Made by a program: the position numbers and the translations under genes. The notes beneath the pieces are model-generated. The model made no database searches, was not told the origin of the DNA, and saw only the letters and a program-made list of their open reading frames with translations. This document shows, in pieces, positions 33,613 through 45,355 of a DNA stretch of 64,000 nucleotides (position 1 is the first letter of the stretch; each line of letters starts with the position of its first letter). This DNA comes from Eulemur rufifrons (lineage: Eukaryota; Chordata; Mammalia; Primates; Lemuridae), in assembly GCF_041146395.1 (NCBI RefSeq), contig NC_090989.1, forward strand, positions 226,146,843-226,210,842, written 5' to 3'.

Positions 33613-34040
33613 ATATTAGTTTGCTAGGGATCCCATAACAAAGTGCCACAAGCCAGATGGCTTAAACAACAGAAATTTGTTGTCTCACAGTTCTGGAGAC
33701 TAGATGTCCAAGATCAAGGTGTCAGTAGGGTTGGTTACTTCTAAGAGCTATGAGGGAAGGATCTGACCCAGGCCTCCCTCCTTGGCTTGTAGATGGCCAT
33801 TTCCCTGTGTCTATTCATATCACCTCTCTTCTGTCTATGTCTGTGTTCAAATGTCTCCTTCTTATAAGGACACTAGTCATACTGGATTAGGGTGTGCCTA
33901 AATCCAGGAAGTCCTAAAAGGACTTCCTTTTAACTTGATTACCTCTATAAATACCATATCTCCACATAGACACATTCTGAGGTATTGGGAGTTAGAACAT
34001 TAATATATGAATTTTAAGGAGACACAATTCAACCCATAAC
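33613..34040 (-). mobile_element. MLT1-type (ERVL-MaLR) LTR inside the L1, antisense
   Basis: The plus strand runs from 'attagtttgctagggatccc', 'ggcttaaacaacagaaattt' and 'tcacagttctggagactaga' through 'cttggcttgtagatggcc' to 'cacattctgaggtattggg' and 'acacaattcaacccataac'. This is a nearly complete MaLR LTR of ~430 bp, reversed. L1 sequence lies on both sides, so it inserted into the L1 and is younger than it. Confidence 0.8.
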
Positions 34041-36780
34041 GATATGTCTTGTGTCTTTTTTGTTGCTTTATTCTTCTTTTACTACTTTCTTTTGCATTAA
34101 TAAATTTTTCTAGTGTAACATTTCACTATATGTTTTTTGAGTTATTTTCTTAGCAGTTGTTATAGGGATTACCATATACATGTTAATTTTTCAGACTCTA
34201 CTTTAGATTTCTACTAACTCAATTTCAGGGAAACATTAAAAAAAAGTCACTCCTGTAAAGTTCTATTGCCTCTTTCTCCTTTTTGTTTTATTACTATCAT
34301 ACATTGTGTGTGTTTGAGAAACCCAACTATACATTGCCATATTACTTAACATAATTTTATATCTTTTAAAGGAGCTCACAGAGGAAAAGAAAGCAAACAT
34401 ATATTTTATTGTTATACTAATTAGCTTATTTGACATTTCTGTTTCTCTTCATCTGTTCCTATAGTTTTGAGTTAGCATTTGGTATCATTTCCTTACTACA
34501 ATACAGCTTTGTTCTACCTGCCTCCTTTTTGCTGTTGTGATCAAACATTACATTTATATATGTTATAGGCCCCCAAATATAATCACACACATATTGCTTT
34601 ATACAGTTGCTTTGTAAATTAAGAGAAAAGAGAAGAAATAAATATACATTTATACTGTCTTTATTAATTACATAATCACCTCTATTAGTACTTATTTTTA
34701 ATGTGGATTTAAATTACTCCTGTGGTCACTGGCTTCTAGCCTGAAAAACTATCTTTGTTATTTCTGGTAAGGCATTCTAATAGCAACACATTTTCTCAGT
34801 TTTATTTACCTGGGAATGTCATAATCTTGCCTTCATTATTTACAGATTGTGTGGTGGATATAAATTTCTTGGTTGACAGTTTTTTCTTTTACCCCTTTGA
34901 ATATGTCATCCCACTCCCTTTTGGCTTCATTGTTTTTGATGAGAAGTCAGCTATTAATTTGGTGGCAGGGGTTCCCTGGTACATGCTGAGTCATTTTTAC
35001 TCTTGCTGCTTTCAAGAATTTCTCTTTGTCTTTTAACATTTCATTTATGGTGTTTATGGCTGTAGATCTCTTTGATTTTATCCTACTTGGAATATGTTGA
35101 ATTTCTTGTATATGTAGATTATTGTTTCTCAACAAATTTTAAAAGTTTTCAGCCATGAATCTATTGAATATTTTTTTCTGCTTCTTTCTCTCTCTTCTTT
35201 CCCTCTGGTAGTTCCATTGTGTGGTATCCCACATTTCTCTGAAGTGCTGTTCATTTTTCTTCATTGTTTGATCTGTTATTTTGAATAGCGTACCTGTATT
35301 GATCTATCTTCAAGGTCATTGATTTATCCTTCTGCCAGTTCAAACACACTGCTCAATCCCTTCAGTGAATTTTTCATTTCAGGTGTATTTTCAACTCTAG
35401 AATTTTCATTTAGTTCATTTTTATAACTTCAATCTCTTTATTTTTATTCTCTATTTGATGAGATATTGTCATCATACCTTCCTTTACTTCTCTAAATATG
35501 GTTTCCTTTAGTTCTTTGAACATATTATAGTGACTGCCATGAAGTCTGTTAAGTCTCACATCTAGGTCTTCTTACAGGCCATTTCCATTACCTGATTTTT
35601 CATCCCCTGTGTATTGATCATACTGCCCTGTGTTTTTGGATGCTTCATAATTTTTATGTTGTTGTTGAAAACTGGACATTTTTGATAATATAGCAACTTT
35701 GGATACTGATTTTCCTCCTTCCATGCTTGTTCTTGTTATTTGCTTATTTATTTAGTATTTTGGCTGGAGTATTTTAATAAAATCTATTTCCCATGCAGTA
35801 TGAAGTCTCCAATGTCATTCTTGAGAGGGTTCACACTTGGATATGGGTACAGTCACTCTGGGATGACTGGTTTTGGCAGGGCTCTCTTTGTCCCTTTTCC
35901 TTATCTTATTGTTAAACTGTCTGTCTCTGTTGGTATCACATCCATTATTTTTTTAAATGATATTCTGGTGCATAAATTGCTCCACAGTCTGATCCAATTA
36001 AATTTGGGCCCCTTGGCAGGGCCAAGCTTTGAGGTTCATTCTGACCCCAGAAGGGCTCATCATAGCAATTATCTCTTTACCTGGTTCTCTCTGGTAATCT
36101 AGCTGGCTTATTGTTTTGCTTGTTATTCTCATGGAGCTACCAGCCTCCTCTTATTGCTTATCACCAAAATCTCCATTGTTCTTTGAAAGTTCCCTTATGA
36201 TTGAACTTCCCTATATTCTGTTACAAATAAATTCAATTTCTTTGGAGAGAGCTTCTATATCTTATGTTATTTTGAATTGCCTCTCTGTCTGGAAAAATCT
36301 TTGAGCCTCTCCTCTGGAGCTGACAGCAGGGACAATACCCACTTCTCTTGGAATACCATGTTTTATGAGGTGAGCACTGGGTAGGGGCAGAAGCCTGTGT
36401 GGTCTTCTTAGTTTGCCTCTCCCAGTATGGAATATTCTCCCTCTGAGCAGACTGGGGTGAAGATAATTGGGTCCCAGTATTAACAACCTTCTGTCCCTGT
36501 GGAAGAACTAATGGGGTTATAAGTAGGGCTGGGTGGAGGAAGGGAGTCCCTGATGTCTTGGCCACCTTTGCCTGGAAACTAGCCTTTGCAACATACAGCC
36601 AGAAGGGGATGAAAAATGCTGGTAGCCTGCCCAACACAGGGAAATACTATCCTACTTGACTGGCAGCTTAGAGAAGAGGAAGCTCCCTCTGGACTGGAGA
36701 TTCAATCAAACTGAGCTGAAGGATAAATGTAAAGTAGGGAGTTGATCATGGCTTAAGTGACATAGGCTCTCACTATTACT
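34041..36780 (-). mobile_element. Old L1, antisense: 5' part continuing past the LTR
   Basis: L1-type antisense resumes with 'ttttgcattaataaattttt', 'gagaagtcagctattaattt' (34940), 'gtatcccacatttctctgaa' (35226), 'gttgttgaaaactggacatt' (35661) and ends in a GC-richer 5' UTR part (about 36300-36700, with 'ggtgagcactgggtagg'). The order fits the same L1 as 29540-33612 read toward its 5' end, although two abutting elements cannot be excluded. The 120- and 134-codon frames here are by-products. Confidence 0.65.
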
Positions 36781-36789
36781 ACCAAGATT

Positions 36790-38315
36790 TAGTAGATCAT
36801 CTTTTTTCTTCTTTTTTCAAATTTTAAAATATTTAATTGACAAATATAGATTGTATATAATCAAGGTGTACAATATGATGATTTGATATTCATATATACT
36901 GTGTAATGATGACAATCAAGTTAATCAACACATCCCATCACCACCCATGCTGTACAGTAGATCACCAGACCTTGTTCATTTTATTACTAAAAGTCTGCAC
37001 CCTTTGATCAACATTTCTCCTTTTCCCCGACTCCCAGCCCCTGGCAACCACTATTCTGATCTCCATTTCTATATTTTAACTCATTTAGATTCCACATATC
37101 ATAAAGTATTTGTCTTTCTGTGTCTGGCTTATTTCACTTAGTATAATGTCCTCCAGGTTCATCCATGTTGTTTCAAATGGCAGGATTTCCTTCTATTTTA
37201 TGGCTGAATTATGTTCTATTGTGTGTATAAGTATCACTTTTTTTATCCATTCATCTGTCAGTGGACACTTGGCTTATTTCTGTATCTTGGCTATGCTGAA
37301 GTGAACATAGGAGTGCAAATATCTCTTTGACAAACTGATTTCATTTTATACGGATATATAGTTAGTAGTGGAATTGCTGGATCATATGGTAGTTCTAATT
37401 TTAATTTTTTGAGAAGCCTCCATACTGTTTTCCATAATGACTGTACTATTTTACACTCCTACCAACAGTATGCAAGTGTTCCCTTTTCTCCGCGTCCTCT
37501 CCAATACTTGCTATCTTTTGTCTTTTTGATTATAGCCATTCTAACAGATGTGAGGTGATATCTCATTGTGATTTTAATTTGCATTTCTCTGATGATTAGT
37601 GATGCTGAGCATTTTTTTCAAATACCTGTTCATCATTAGTATGTCTTCTTTGGAAAAAAATGTCTACTTAGGTCGTTTGCCCATTTTTTTTAATCGGTTT
37701 TTAAATTCTTTTCTATTGAATTGTGTGAGTTTCTTATATATTTTGAATATTAACTGCTTATCAGATATATGGTTTGCAAATATTTTCTCCCATTCTGTAG
37801 ACTGCCATTTCATTTTGTTGATTGTTTCCTTTGCTGTGCAGAAGCTTTTTAGTTTAATGGAGTCCCACTTATTTATTTTTGCTTTTGTTGCCTGTGCTTT
37901 TGATGTGCTAGCTAAAAAATCATTACCAAGGCCAATGTCAAGTAGTTTTTCCCTATGTTTTCTTCTAGGAGTTTCACAGTTTCAGATCTTACATTCAAGT
38001 CTTTAATCCATTTTCATTTTTGTAAATTTTTAAGACAAGGATCTAATTTTTTTTTGCATGTGGCTATTCAGTCTTCCCAAGACCATTTATTGAAGAGACT
38101 TTCCTTTCCCCATTGTGTATGTATTCTTAGTACTTTTGTCAGAGATTGGTTAACCATATTGTTCTTGAATGTTTCTTCATTTGCTGTACGCCCTTAGGAA
38201 ATTTACAGAGACTTTAAATAGTTACTTGTTTTTAAAAATAATTTTCACCAGTTAAAGTTGTTTTGTAGGAGATCAGGTCTAGATAGCTCCTCGTACTGCC
38301 ATCTGGAAGTCATGT
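36790..38315 (-). mobile_element. Second L1, antisense, with internal deletion
   Basis: It starts (reading leftward from its 3' end) with the 3' UTR 'aaggtgtacaatatgatgat', then the ORF2 C-terminal region ('ggctgaattatgttctattg' at 37201, 'tttaatggagtcccacttat' at 37853). At about 38165 it jumps to a block ending 'ctgccatctggaagtcatg' at about 38297-38315, which looks like the reverse of an L1 5' start. Most of ORF2, ORF1 and 5' UTR are therefore missing. L1MA/L1PB-like, younger than the L1 to its left. Confidence 0.7.
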
Positions 38316-38814
38316 CTCTCTAATTATCTTTAGATGAAACTTAACTGATCAGGGAAAGGAATCAAATTAATGTAAATACAAAAAGAATAAACCTAAAGTC
38401 TAACTATAATAATGTGGTTATTACAGTAATTATTATTTACAGATAGATTTATTTGTAGTTCATTAACTGCAAACTTGCTTCATTTGTGCTGTAACTCATT
38501 AATCAGAAAATTATGTTGAGTGATGGGTCTCTAATGTGGTTTGACTTTTTAAATAAATTTCATGATTTGGATATCAAATTCCAGTGGAGCATTAAATAAC
38601 CACTTCAGGGGAATGAAGAATTGGTGATTATATGCAGTTCTATGATGCAAATACTTTAGTATCGTAAAATGTCAGTCTGCTTATATACCCAGTGTTTGGG
38701 TAGGTTTGAATATGTCTGCCCCATACTATAGCTTATGTCTGTAGAACTAGCACAATAAGAAATTACTTTGTTTTATAGAATATGTAGCTTCTGGTTTAAG
38801 TAACCAAGATACAT
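38316..38814. other. Unique non-coding sequence
   Basis: AT-rich; no gene or repeat recognised. Confidence 0.4.
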
Positions 38815-39030
38815 TTATAGAGTACCTACTGACTAGAAAGTCACTACGCTAGAAAATATAGATAGCTCAAAAAATGTAGTACAAAATACCTGTCTCCAAG
38901 AAGCTAATCTGTGAACTGACAATATATTTTCTAAACATATTAAAAATAATTTCTAAGACAGAATAGTTAAATAACATATGAGTGATACAGACAGATAGAG
39001 GAGAGCTAGGCCCTTAGGGGTTGAAGTATT
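38815..39030 (-). repeat. L2 3' end, antisense
   Basis: 'catttatagagtacctactg', 'acgctagaaaatatagatag' and 'cctgtctccaagaagctaat' follow the reverse of the L2 3' end. A pyrimidine (TTTTTC)n tract follows at 39061-39090. Confidence 0.6.
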
Positions 39031-40039
39031 TTTCTGTTAAATCAGTGGCTTGAGACAATCATTTTTTTCTTTTTCTTTTTTTCTTTTTCTCATAAATCTT
39101 TAATTTGGGCACAGCTCAGTAGGGAAGGCTTGTCTTTGCTCCACGTCGTGTAAGCTAGGGAGTGGTGGTTGTTGGATGATGACTAATTGAAGGCTGGAGA
39201 ATTTGCTTCCAATGAAGATCCCTCATGTAACCATTTAGAATTACTAAGGAATCTCTTGGATTCTCCTTTGGTCTTTATTTGTTTAAATGCTTCTGTGCAC
39301 CATGAAAGGAGAGTCTGAGATTTTGCATCATCCCATCTTTATATTACCTGAATCCAGATACTTCCTAAAGAGAGTAAGTAGTTTCCTATTCTGGTCTCCT
39401 TGGGGAATAATCTCCCTTTGAGATTAAGAGAAGGCTGAGTACTTCCCGGCTTTAAGCAAAGTGAAACAGGGCTGAAGAGGCAGCCAAAATGATGGTACTG
39501 AGTGGAAATTTGCATAGGAATTGCAGTAATTTCCTCCAAAAGAGCTTTGTGGCTTTGTTTATAATCACCTATTGGTTAGCCAAAGCTACCTGAAACTGGA
39601 GAGCCCATAAAGGACTATGCTGATGATTTGGTTACCAGTGGTTAGAACAATTATTTGCTGCCAAGGTGAGGTACTGGTAGGAGACAAGGCAAGGGATGGC
39701 ATGAGGGTAATTTAGGTGAGAGCCACCACTTGTGAGAGCAACCACTACTGAAGATACTTCCTCCTGCAGAAAGCTCCAGGGTGTAGCCTCCAGTGGGAAC
39801 CAACTTCAGCTCCTGACCATCAATATTAATAAAAGCAAGGCTAAAGATGCTGCCACCTTGGCTGGAAATGTCAACAGACCACCACTGTGAGCCCCTGAAA
39901 AGAAACTCTCTGAGAAGCTGAATTTAGATTCAAAAACTGGTGGCATTCTTTGGAAGATGGCCCAACTTTCCCTCCTAGGAAGCATTGGCCTCAACATTGG
40001 TGGGAAGAGGAGACTGACATTTAAGTAACTTCAAATGAA
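39031..40039. other. Unclassified sequence with a T/C tract
   Basis: The (TTTTTC)n tract at 39061-39090 is clear. 'gggcacagctcagtagggaa' near 39108 hints at an old medium-reiteration repeat. No gene is seen; the minus-strand frames at 39339-39539 and 39806-39997 have no known domain. Confidence 0.4.
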
Positions 40040-40262
40040 AAGCAGATAGTGTAGTGGAGAGAGCATGAGTCTTGGAACCATTTGAGATGGGTTTGCATCC
40101 ATGCTTTGCCACTTACTAGTTTGTGCCCACTGGTGATCTGTCTCAGTTTCCTTGTAATCAACTTTTTTAAAGAAAGAATAGGGTGTTACAGAAAGGGCTG
40201 AATGAGATGAAATAATATAGGCAGTAGACCCTGGCACATTGCAGGTACTCAAAATATAACAG
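40040..40262 (+). repeat. MIR SINE, sense, near full length
   Basis: 'agatagtgtagtggagagag', 'gagtcttggaaccatttgag', 'atgctttgccacttactagt', 'tgtctcagtttccttgtaa' and 'ccctggcacattgcaggtac' follow MIR from its 5' end to its L2-like 3' end. Confidence 0.85.
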
Positions 40263-41501
40263 CCAATAGTGTTCCTTCCTATCTGGACCCCACGTGAAAT
40301 AGAAAGTGATGTAACTCCAAGGCCTGCAACAAATTATTGAGTCCTTGAATTCTATTCTACTTCTTGTATCCCTATAGAAATTATCTAGGGGGAATGTAGT
40401 CTGGGAAAATTGTTAAATAAACTACTGGAGGCAGGCTCTGTGCCTGTGAGAGGCAACACATTGTTTCATGGAGATGGACTTGCAATTGATCATGAGCTCT
40501 AGAGACGAGCATTCCCATTCTATGTATTTCCAGTGATAATTCCAGGACACATTATTATTACACTGGTGAAAGAACTGTAGTCATAAAAGATTTTGTTTCT
40601 GGAAAAGGTTTTCAACATAAGTTTCCTTTATCTCATGCATAAAAGATACAAACCAAATTTCTCTTTTAAAAAGCACTGCTTGGTTAATTTCCTCTTGCCC
40701 CAACTCTATGCATAATAGCTAGATGTTTTGGGTATCACTTTGCAATTCAAAATCTGAGACTTTCAAAGATGCTTCTTGATTTGATGTTCCAGGTGGCTGG
40801 AAAAAAAAATGGACTTAAAGTGATTGCTCATGGCTTTGAAAAGTCATGATCCACTTCCATCAGTAGGCTAGAGAATGTCAATCTGCACCTAAACTTTAGG
40901 CCTCACATTTTTCTGATTATGGATACAAATCATATGACAGTGGCAAGTAGTTTATTCTCATGCATATCCAATGTTCAATTAAGGCCTGGCTCAAAGCTGA
41001 TGGGCTCCTATGTGATTGGCATTTCAGAGGTGCATTTATTTCAGTACTACACTGCCTTTCTCACTTAATCAAAGGAATTTGAACAATTTGGCTGGTAGGT
41101 GAAGGGGAAGGCTATTCCTCACTGTATATATAATCATTTACACACTTAGAGCCTGCAAAAATGTGTCATTCTTTCATAGCTCAAATTTTGCACATAATTA
41201 ATTTACTAAAGATAAAGTGACACATTTCAAGAAAATATTGCAAGAATCATGGATGTGAGCATTTGAAGCATTATTATACAAGAAAAATCAGTAAGGTTTA
41301 TAAAAATATTGCTATTTTTAGCACAGGATCAAATAATTGATCTGATAAGGAATATTTTTGAACATTATGAAAGATTATTTGCATCTACAGTTTGGTACAG
41401 ATAACAATACAATTAAAATGTTTTTCACATATACACATACATCATTAATACATTCAAGCTCAGTGAAGTAAATTCAGATGTTTAACTAATGAAGATTTAT
41501 T
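40263..41501. other. Unique non-coding sequence
   Basis: AT-rich and free of recognisable transposons for 1.2 kb; no frame of note. Confidence 0.45.
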
Positions 41502-41517
41502 AAGAGTCTATTTTATG
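41502..41517. repeat. Left target-site duplication of the 41.5-kb L1
   Basis: 'aagagtctattttatg' matches 42442-42457 at 15 of 16 positions. Confidence 0.9.
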
Positions 41518-42441
41518 AATAGAAACTTCTTGAAAGAAGATATAAGAATGGCTAACAAACACATGAAAAAATGCTCAACATCCCTAATCATCAGAGAAAT
41601 GCAAATCAAAACCACAATGAGATATCACTTAACTCCAATGAGAATGGCCTTTATCAAAAAAACCCAAAACAACACATGTTGGCGTGGGTGTGGAGAGACA
41701 GGAACACTAATACACTGCTGGTGGGACTGCAAACTAGTGCAACCCCTGTGGAAAGCACTATGGAGGTATCTTAAACAGATTCAAGTAGACCTGCCATTTG
41801 ACCCAGCAATCCCATTACTGGGTATATACCCAAAGGAAAAAAGGTCATTCTGTAACAAAGACACATGTACCTGAATGTTTATAGCAGCACAATTCACAAT
41901 AGCAAAGATGTGGAAACAACCCAAATGCCCATCAATACATGATTGGATTAGTAAGCTGTGGTATATGTATACCATGGAATATTACTCAGCTATAAGGAAT
42001 GATGAAGATACGACATCTCTATGGTTCTCCTGGAGAGAGTTGGAACCCATTATATTAAGTGAAGTATCCCAAGAATGGAAAAACAAGCATCACATGTACT
42101 CAACCAGAAAATTGGTTTCCCTGATCATCACCTAAATACAAATCTGGGAACGACACCAATTGGATATCAGACTGAGGTGGGAGGTGGGGGAGGGGATGGG
42201 GGTATGCCTACACAATGAGTGCATTGCGCACTGTTTGGGGAGTGGTAACACTTGAAGGTGCTGACTCGGGAAGGGGGGGGTGTGGAAGGGAGGGATATAT
42301 ACCTACATGATGGGTGCAATGCGCACGACCTGGGGAACAGACACGCCTGGAGCTCTGACTTGGGGGGAAAGGCGGTACAGGAGCAACGTATGTAACCTGC
42401 AATTCTGTATCCCCCATAACAAGATGAAATAAAAAAAAAAA
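41518..42441 (+). mobile_element. 5'-truncated lemur-type L1 with ORF2 C-terminus
   Basis: The insert begins within late ORF2. The frame at 41515-41874 encodes '[20 protein letters not shown]' and the ORF2 C-terminal cysteine-rich motif (CWRGC...HCWWDC, i.e. C-X3-C-X7-H-X4-C). It ends in TGA at 41872, where related copies have CGA (compare 'gcgaatg' read at 9.9 kb), so a CpG-to-TpG decay explains the stop. The same frame then resumes with [19 protein letters not shown]. The 3' UTR (about 42135-42420) carries a ~95-bp tandem duplication, ending in 'gatgaaat' and an A-tail. A 16-bp target duplication flanks it. Confidence 0.9.
42193..42372 (+). repeat. Tandem duplication in an L1 3' UTR, ~95-bp period
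   Basis: 'cctacacaatgagtgcattg' at 42207 recurs as 'cctacatgatgggtgcaatg' at 42302, each followed by 'cgcac', a 'tgggga' block and 'gctctgact/gctgactcggg'. The other two long lemur-type L1s in the window (near 10060-10160 and 49560-49650) have one copy. Confidence 0.8.
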
Positions 42442-42457
42442 AAGAGTCTATTTTGTG
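42442..42457. repeat. Right target-site duplication of the 41.5-kb L1
   Basis: 'aagagtctattttgtg'; partner at 41502-41517. Confidence 0.9.
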
Positions 42458-42539
42458 CTAACCCCTGAACTACATTTTAATAGGTCTCATTTTAGCTAGA
42501 TGTACAGACAAAAAATTTTATACACACATACAATAATTA

Positions 42540-42830
42540 CAGATTGTTATGTGTGTTATAAGGGCAATAGTGTGCAGGGGTGGTAAAGTTTGTGAGGTGA
42601 TCTACTTTGGATAGAGCAGCAAAGGAAGGATCCCTTAGGACTTAAGTCACATTTAAGTTGAAAAGAATAAGAGGCCAGCCATAAGAGTAACAGGAAGAGT
42701 ATTTCAAGCAGAGCAAAATCTAGCATAAAATCGTGGCAAAGAAAGAGTTTTGCATGCTGTGGGAACGAAACATAATGTGACTAGATAAGCAGGAGCAAGG
42801 AGGAGTGTTAGAAGAATGATACCAAGTGTA
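42540..42830 (-). repeat. L2 fragment, antisense
   Basis: 'ttataagggcaatagtgtgc', 'ggaaggatcccttaggactt', 'aagagtatttcaagcagagc' and 'gttttgcatgctgtggg' follow the antisense L2 3' region. Confidence 0.6.
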
Positions 42831-42844
42831 TTTTCTGATCATCC

Positions 42845-42975
42845 CTATTTAAGATGCAAAAGAATGGAGGCTCTGAGAGTCATTGTTGAGAAATACAGGA
42901 GCAATAAATGACAAGCCTGGGCATGGAATTCTGGTTTTCTAATTGAAATCTCAAGCCTGTTTCACTATTTTAAGG
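42845..42975 (-). repeat. MIR-like SINE, antisense
   Basis: 'gagaaatacaggagcaataa' is weak, but 'gacaagcctgggcatggaat' and 'tctcaagcctgtttcactat' match the reverse of the MIR core. Confidence 0.45.
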
Positions 42976-44867
42976 ACAGAGAAATGAGGGAAGAAATGGA
43001 CAAATGATGCAAAAGTCCTTTTTCCTGGCCTCTTAATACTTAACAGTAATGCCACACATGGGTTTATTATATTCTTTCATCTCAGTTCATTGATCCAAAA
43101 TGTATTGGAAAAGAAAGTTCTAGAACGATAAAAATGAAAGAACAAATGATGGCATATCAAAATAGAGATGAACATTCTTAAAAGAATAAAAATCACTACA
43201 AGGAAGGCAAAGGCAGAACACAACATTGTAATAACAGTACCGGTTTAAGAACTTCTTCAACATCATTGCATGCTAGAAACTGTTGGGAATTTCTTTAGTC
43301 ACTGAACTTATTTAGTTTGTCAAACACAACGAAATTGATATATATCTAGGATTCTGGCTTCTACATCCCTTGGTATTTTGTCTTGACTATGAAGTAAAAT
43401 TATTTTAATTATAATATGTAGTGAATGCTTCAAGTATTGGATATTGAACTAACCAGAAAAGAACACCATTATAGGAGAGAAGTGGAGAGTGCTATCACTT
43501 GACATTCTGGAACATCATGCTAAGAATCTTACCTGTGGCCCAATGGGATGGGATACTGGCATTCACAAACTCACCAACTCTTGAGAGATACAATACCAGC
43601 GGTAATCGTAAGGGTTGTGGAGTTGGCAGACTCAACCTAATTAACCACTAATTCAGGACATAACATACTCAAAACTAAAAGGCTTCTCTGACCGCACTTA
43701 AAGAGATGCTTGCCACAGAAGGCAGGTTGGCCTGAAAATCAGGCCCTAGACCTAATTGTGAGAGTCTAATTGCAAAGAAGGCTTAATGTGAAGCTCCACT
43801 GAATCTCATATTATAAAGTCAGGGCCTCCATAGAGAAAGAATGGGACCCTGGGACAAAGGATGAGGACATCTGGGTGGAAGAATTTGAGAACCCTGAGTC
43901 CCCAGAAGCCTTGAACCCTCTGGATCTGTAGAAGTGGTCCATTATTCCTTGCCTAAAAATATTACAGAGGCATCCCTTGAGACAGATGCTTTGCAAAATG
44001 ATAATATTCCTTCCTCAATATTTTCCATCCCCCCATGACATTAACTGTGACAAGCCAATGTTAACCATAAACAATTTGATGCAAAGTAACTTTTCAAATA
44101 CTGTTTCCAATTTCTTCATCTAAAATGCTTGCATTGCTCAACACATTTTTGAAACACCATTTATGGAAACATTCTCATATTTATGCAGTGCTTATGTGGC
44201 TCTGAGTGTCTATAATGTGACTTTTTGTGATGGATGGTTGCTTAAAAGATCTGGGAAGTCCAGAAATAAGATCAGATTTGCCCAATACTTAACTGTGGAC
44301 TCCACCCAAATAGGTCTTTTCAATGACAATGAAATTTGGCAATTTAGCTCTTAAATGTCCTATTCATGTCAGGCCATGAAGGAGGAATAGGTAATTTTTT
44401 TTTCATTCTGACCCTCCTCTTACCTCTGCTGCAATATTATCAAGGTCTCCTGAGGTAGTTACTCTGTTTTATTTGCAAGGGCTGTACATTTTATTGGTGG
44501 GTGAAGTGATGCATCCACATGCCAAATATAATTTTGCAAAGCTCTTTGGCATGACAGATGTTACACAAACAAGAGAAGACACTTGGAATAAATGGTAACA
44601 TACACGTGCAGCTTCCTTTGGAGCCTTACAAATGTGGGAAATACTGTTAGGGAAGAAAAGGTTCAGTGTAATTAGTGTGTGGTTCATTTAAGCTGTTTAT
44701 TGGGTCATCCTTTTCTATACCAAGCCATACTGAATAATCCATTTACATAGCACTGGATGGCTTTGGAGAATAGTGAGACATATTTGGATCACCTGTGGAG
44801 TAACTCATGTGTTTTTGCTTTGCATCACAGGATGGGAATTATCTCAGTTTGCTTTTTCAGTACAGGA
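42976..44867. other. Unique non-coding sequence
   Basis: About 1.9 kb with no transposon that I recognise and no gene. Frames at 43811-43996, 44163-44354 and 44469-44687 have no known domain. Confidence 0.45.
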
Positions 44868-45355
44868 AGCACTCAATAAATATTTGGTGAAATAAATCCA
44901 GGTCACACTATGTCCCCAGTGCTGGGATACAAAGATAAATAAGACACGTTCCACCCTCAAGGAGCTCACAGTTTGGCAGAAAAATCAGAGTAGCTAACTA
45001 AAGGGGATAACAAAATAGGATATAAGATGCTATGGGAACCTAGTAAAGGGTAAGATTAATTGTTAGGTGGAATCGGGAGGGGTTCACAGGAAGGGTGACA
45101 TCCTTCAAGACCCACTAGGTAGAGAAGCTAGGGGAGAAGGGAGAAAGGAGAGGGAGATCTAGAAAGCATCTATGAGGTCTCAACGAGTGAAAGCACTGAA
45201 TGTATTCATGGAACTCTATAAATTTTGGTTTGAGTGAAGCATGAAGATGCAGAAGGGGGGACAATAAATTAGGTCTTGAAAAGCAGGTTGAGGTTGGGTT
45301 GTGAAAAACATCACAAATCATGCAGAGGAGTCTGGATTTCATTTTCCCCACTGAA
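44868..45355 (-). repeat. L2 3' half, antisense
   Basis: 'gcactcaataaatatttggt', 'gtccccagtgctgggataca', 'caaggagctcacagtttggc' and 'gatgctatgggaacctagta' are the L2 3' end in reverse. The part from 45115, 'gagtctggatttcattttcc', extends it into ORF2. Confidence 0.8.

Noticed and set aside
36233..36637. 134-codon minus-strand frame, and the 135-codon plus frame at 37599-38006
   Set aside because: The first lies in old L1 5' sequence, the second is the antisense of L1 ORF2; both are chance frames in repeats.
40040..40262. tRNA gene in MIR copies
   Set aside because: MIR has a tRNA-derived head, but no full cloverleaf or intact A and B boxes are seen here or in the other MIRs.
41515..42135. 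L1 ORF2 fragments as host genes
   Set aside because: They carry the L1 ORF2 C-terminal motif, are 5'-truncated and flanked by target duplications, so they are retrotransposon debris.
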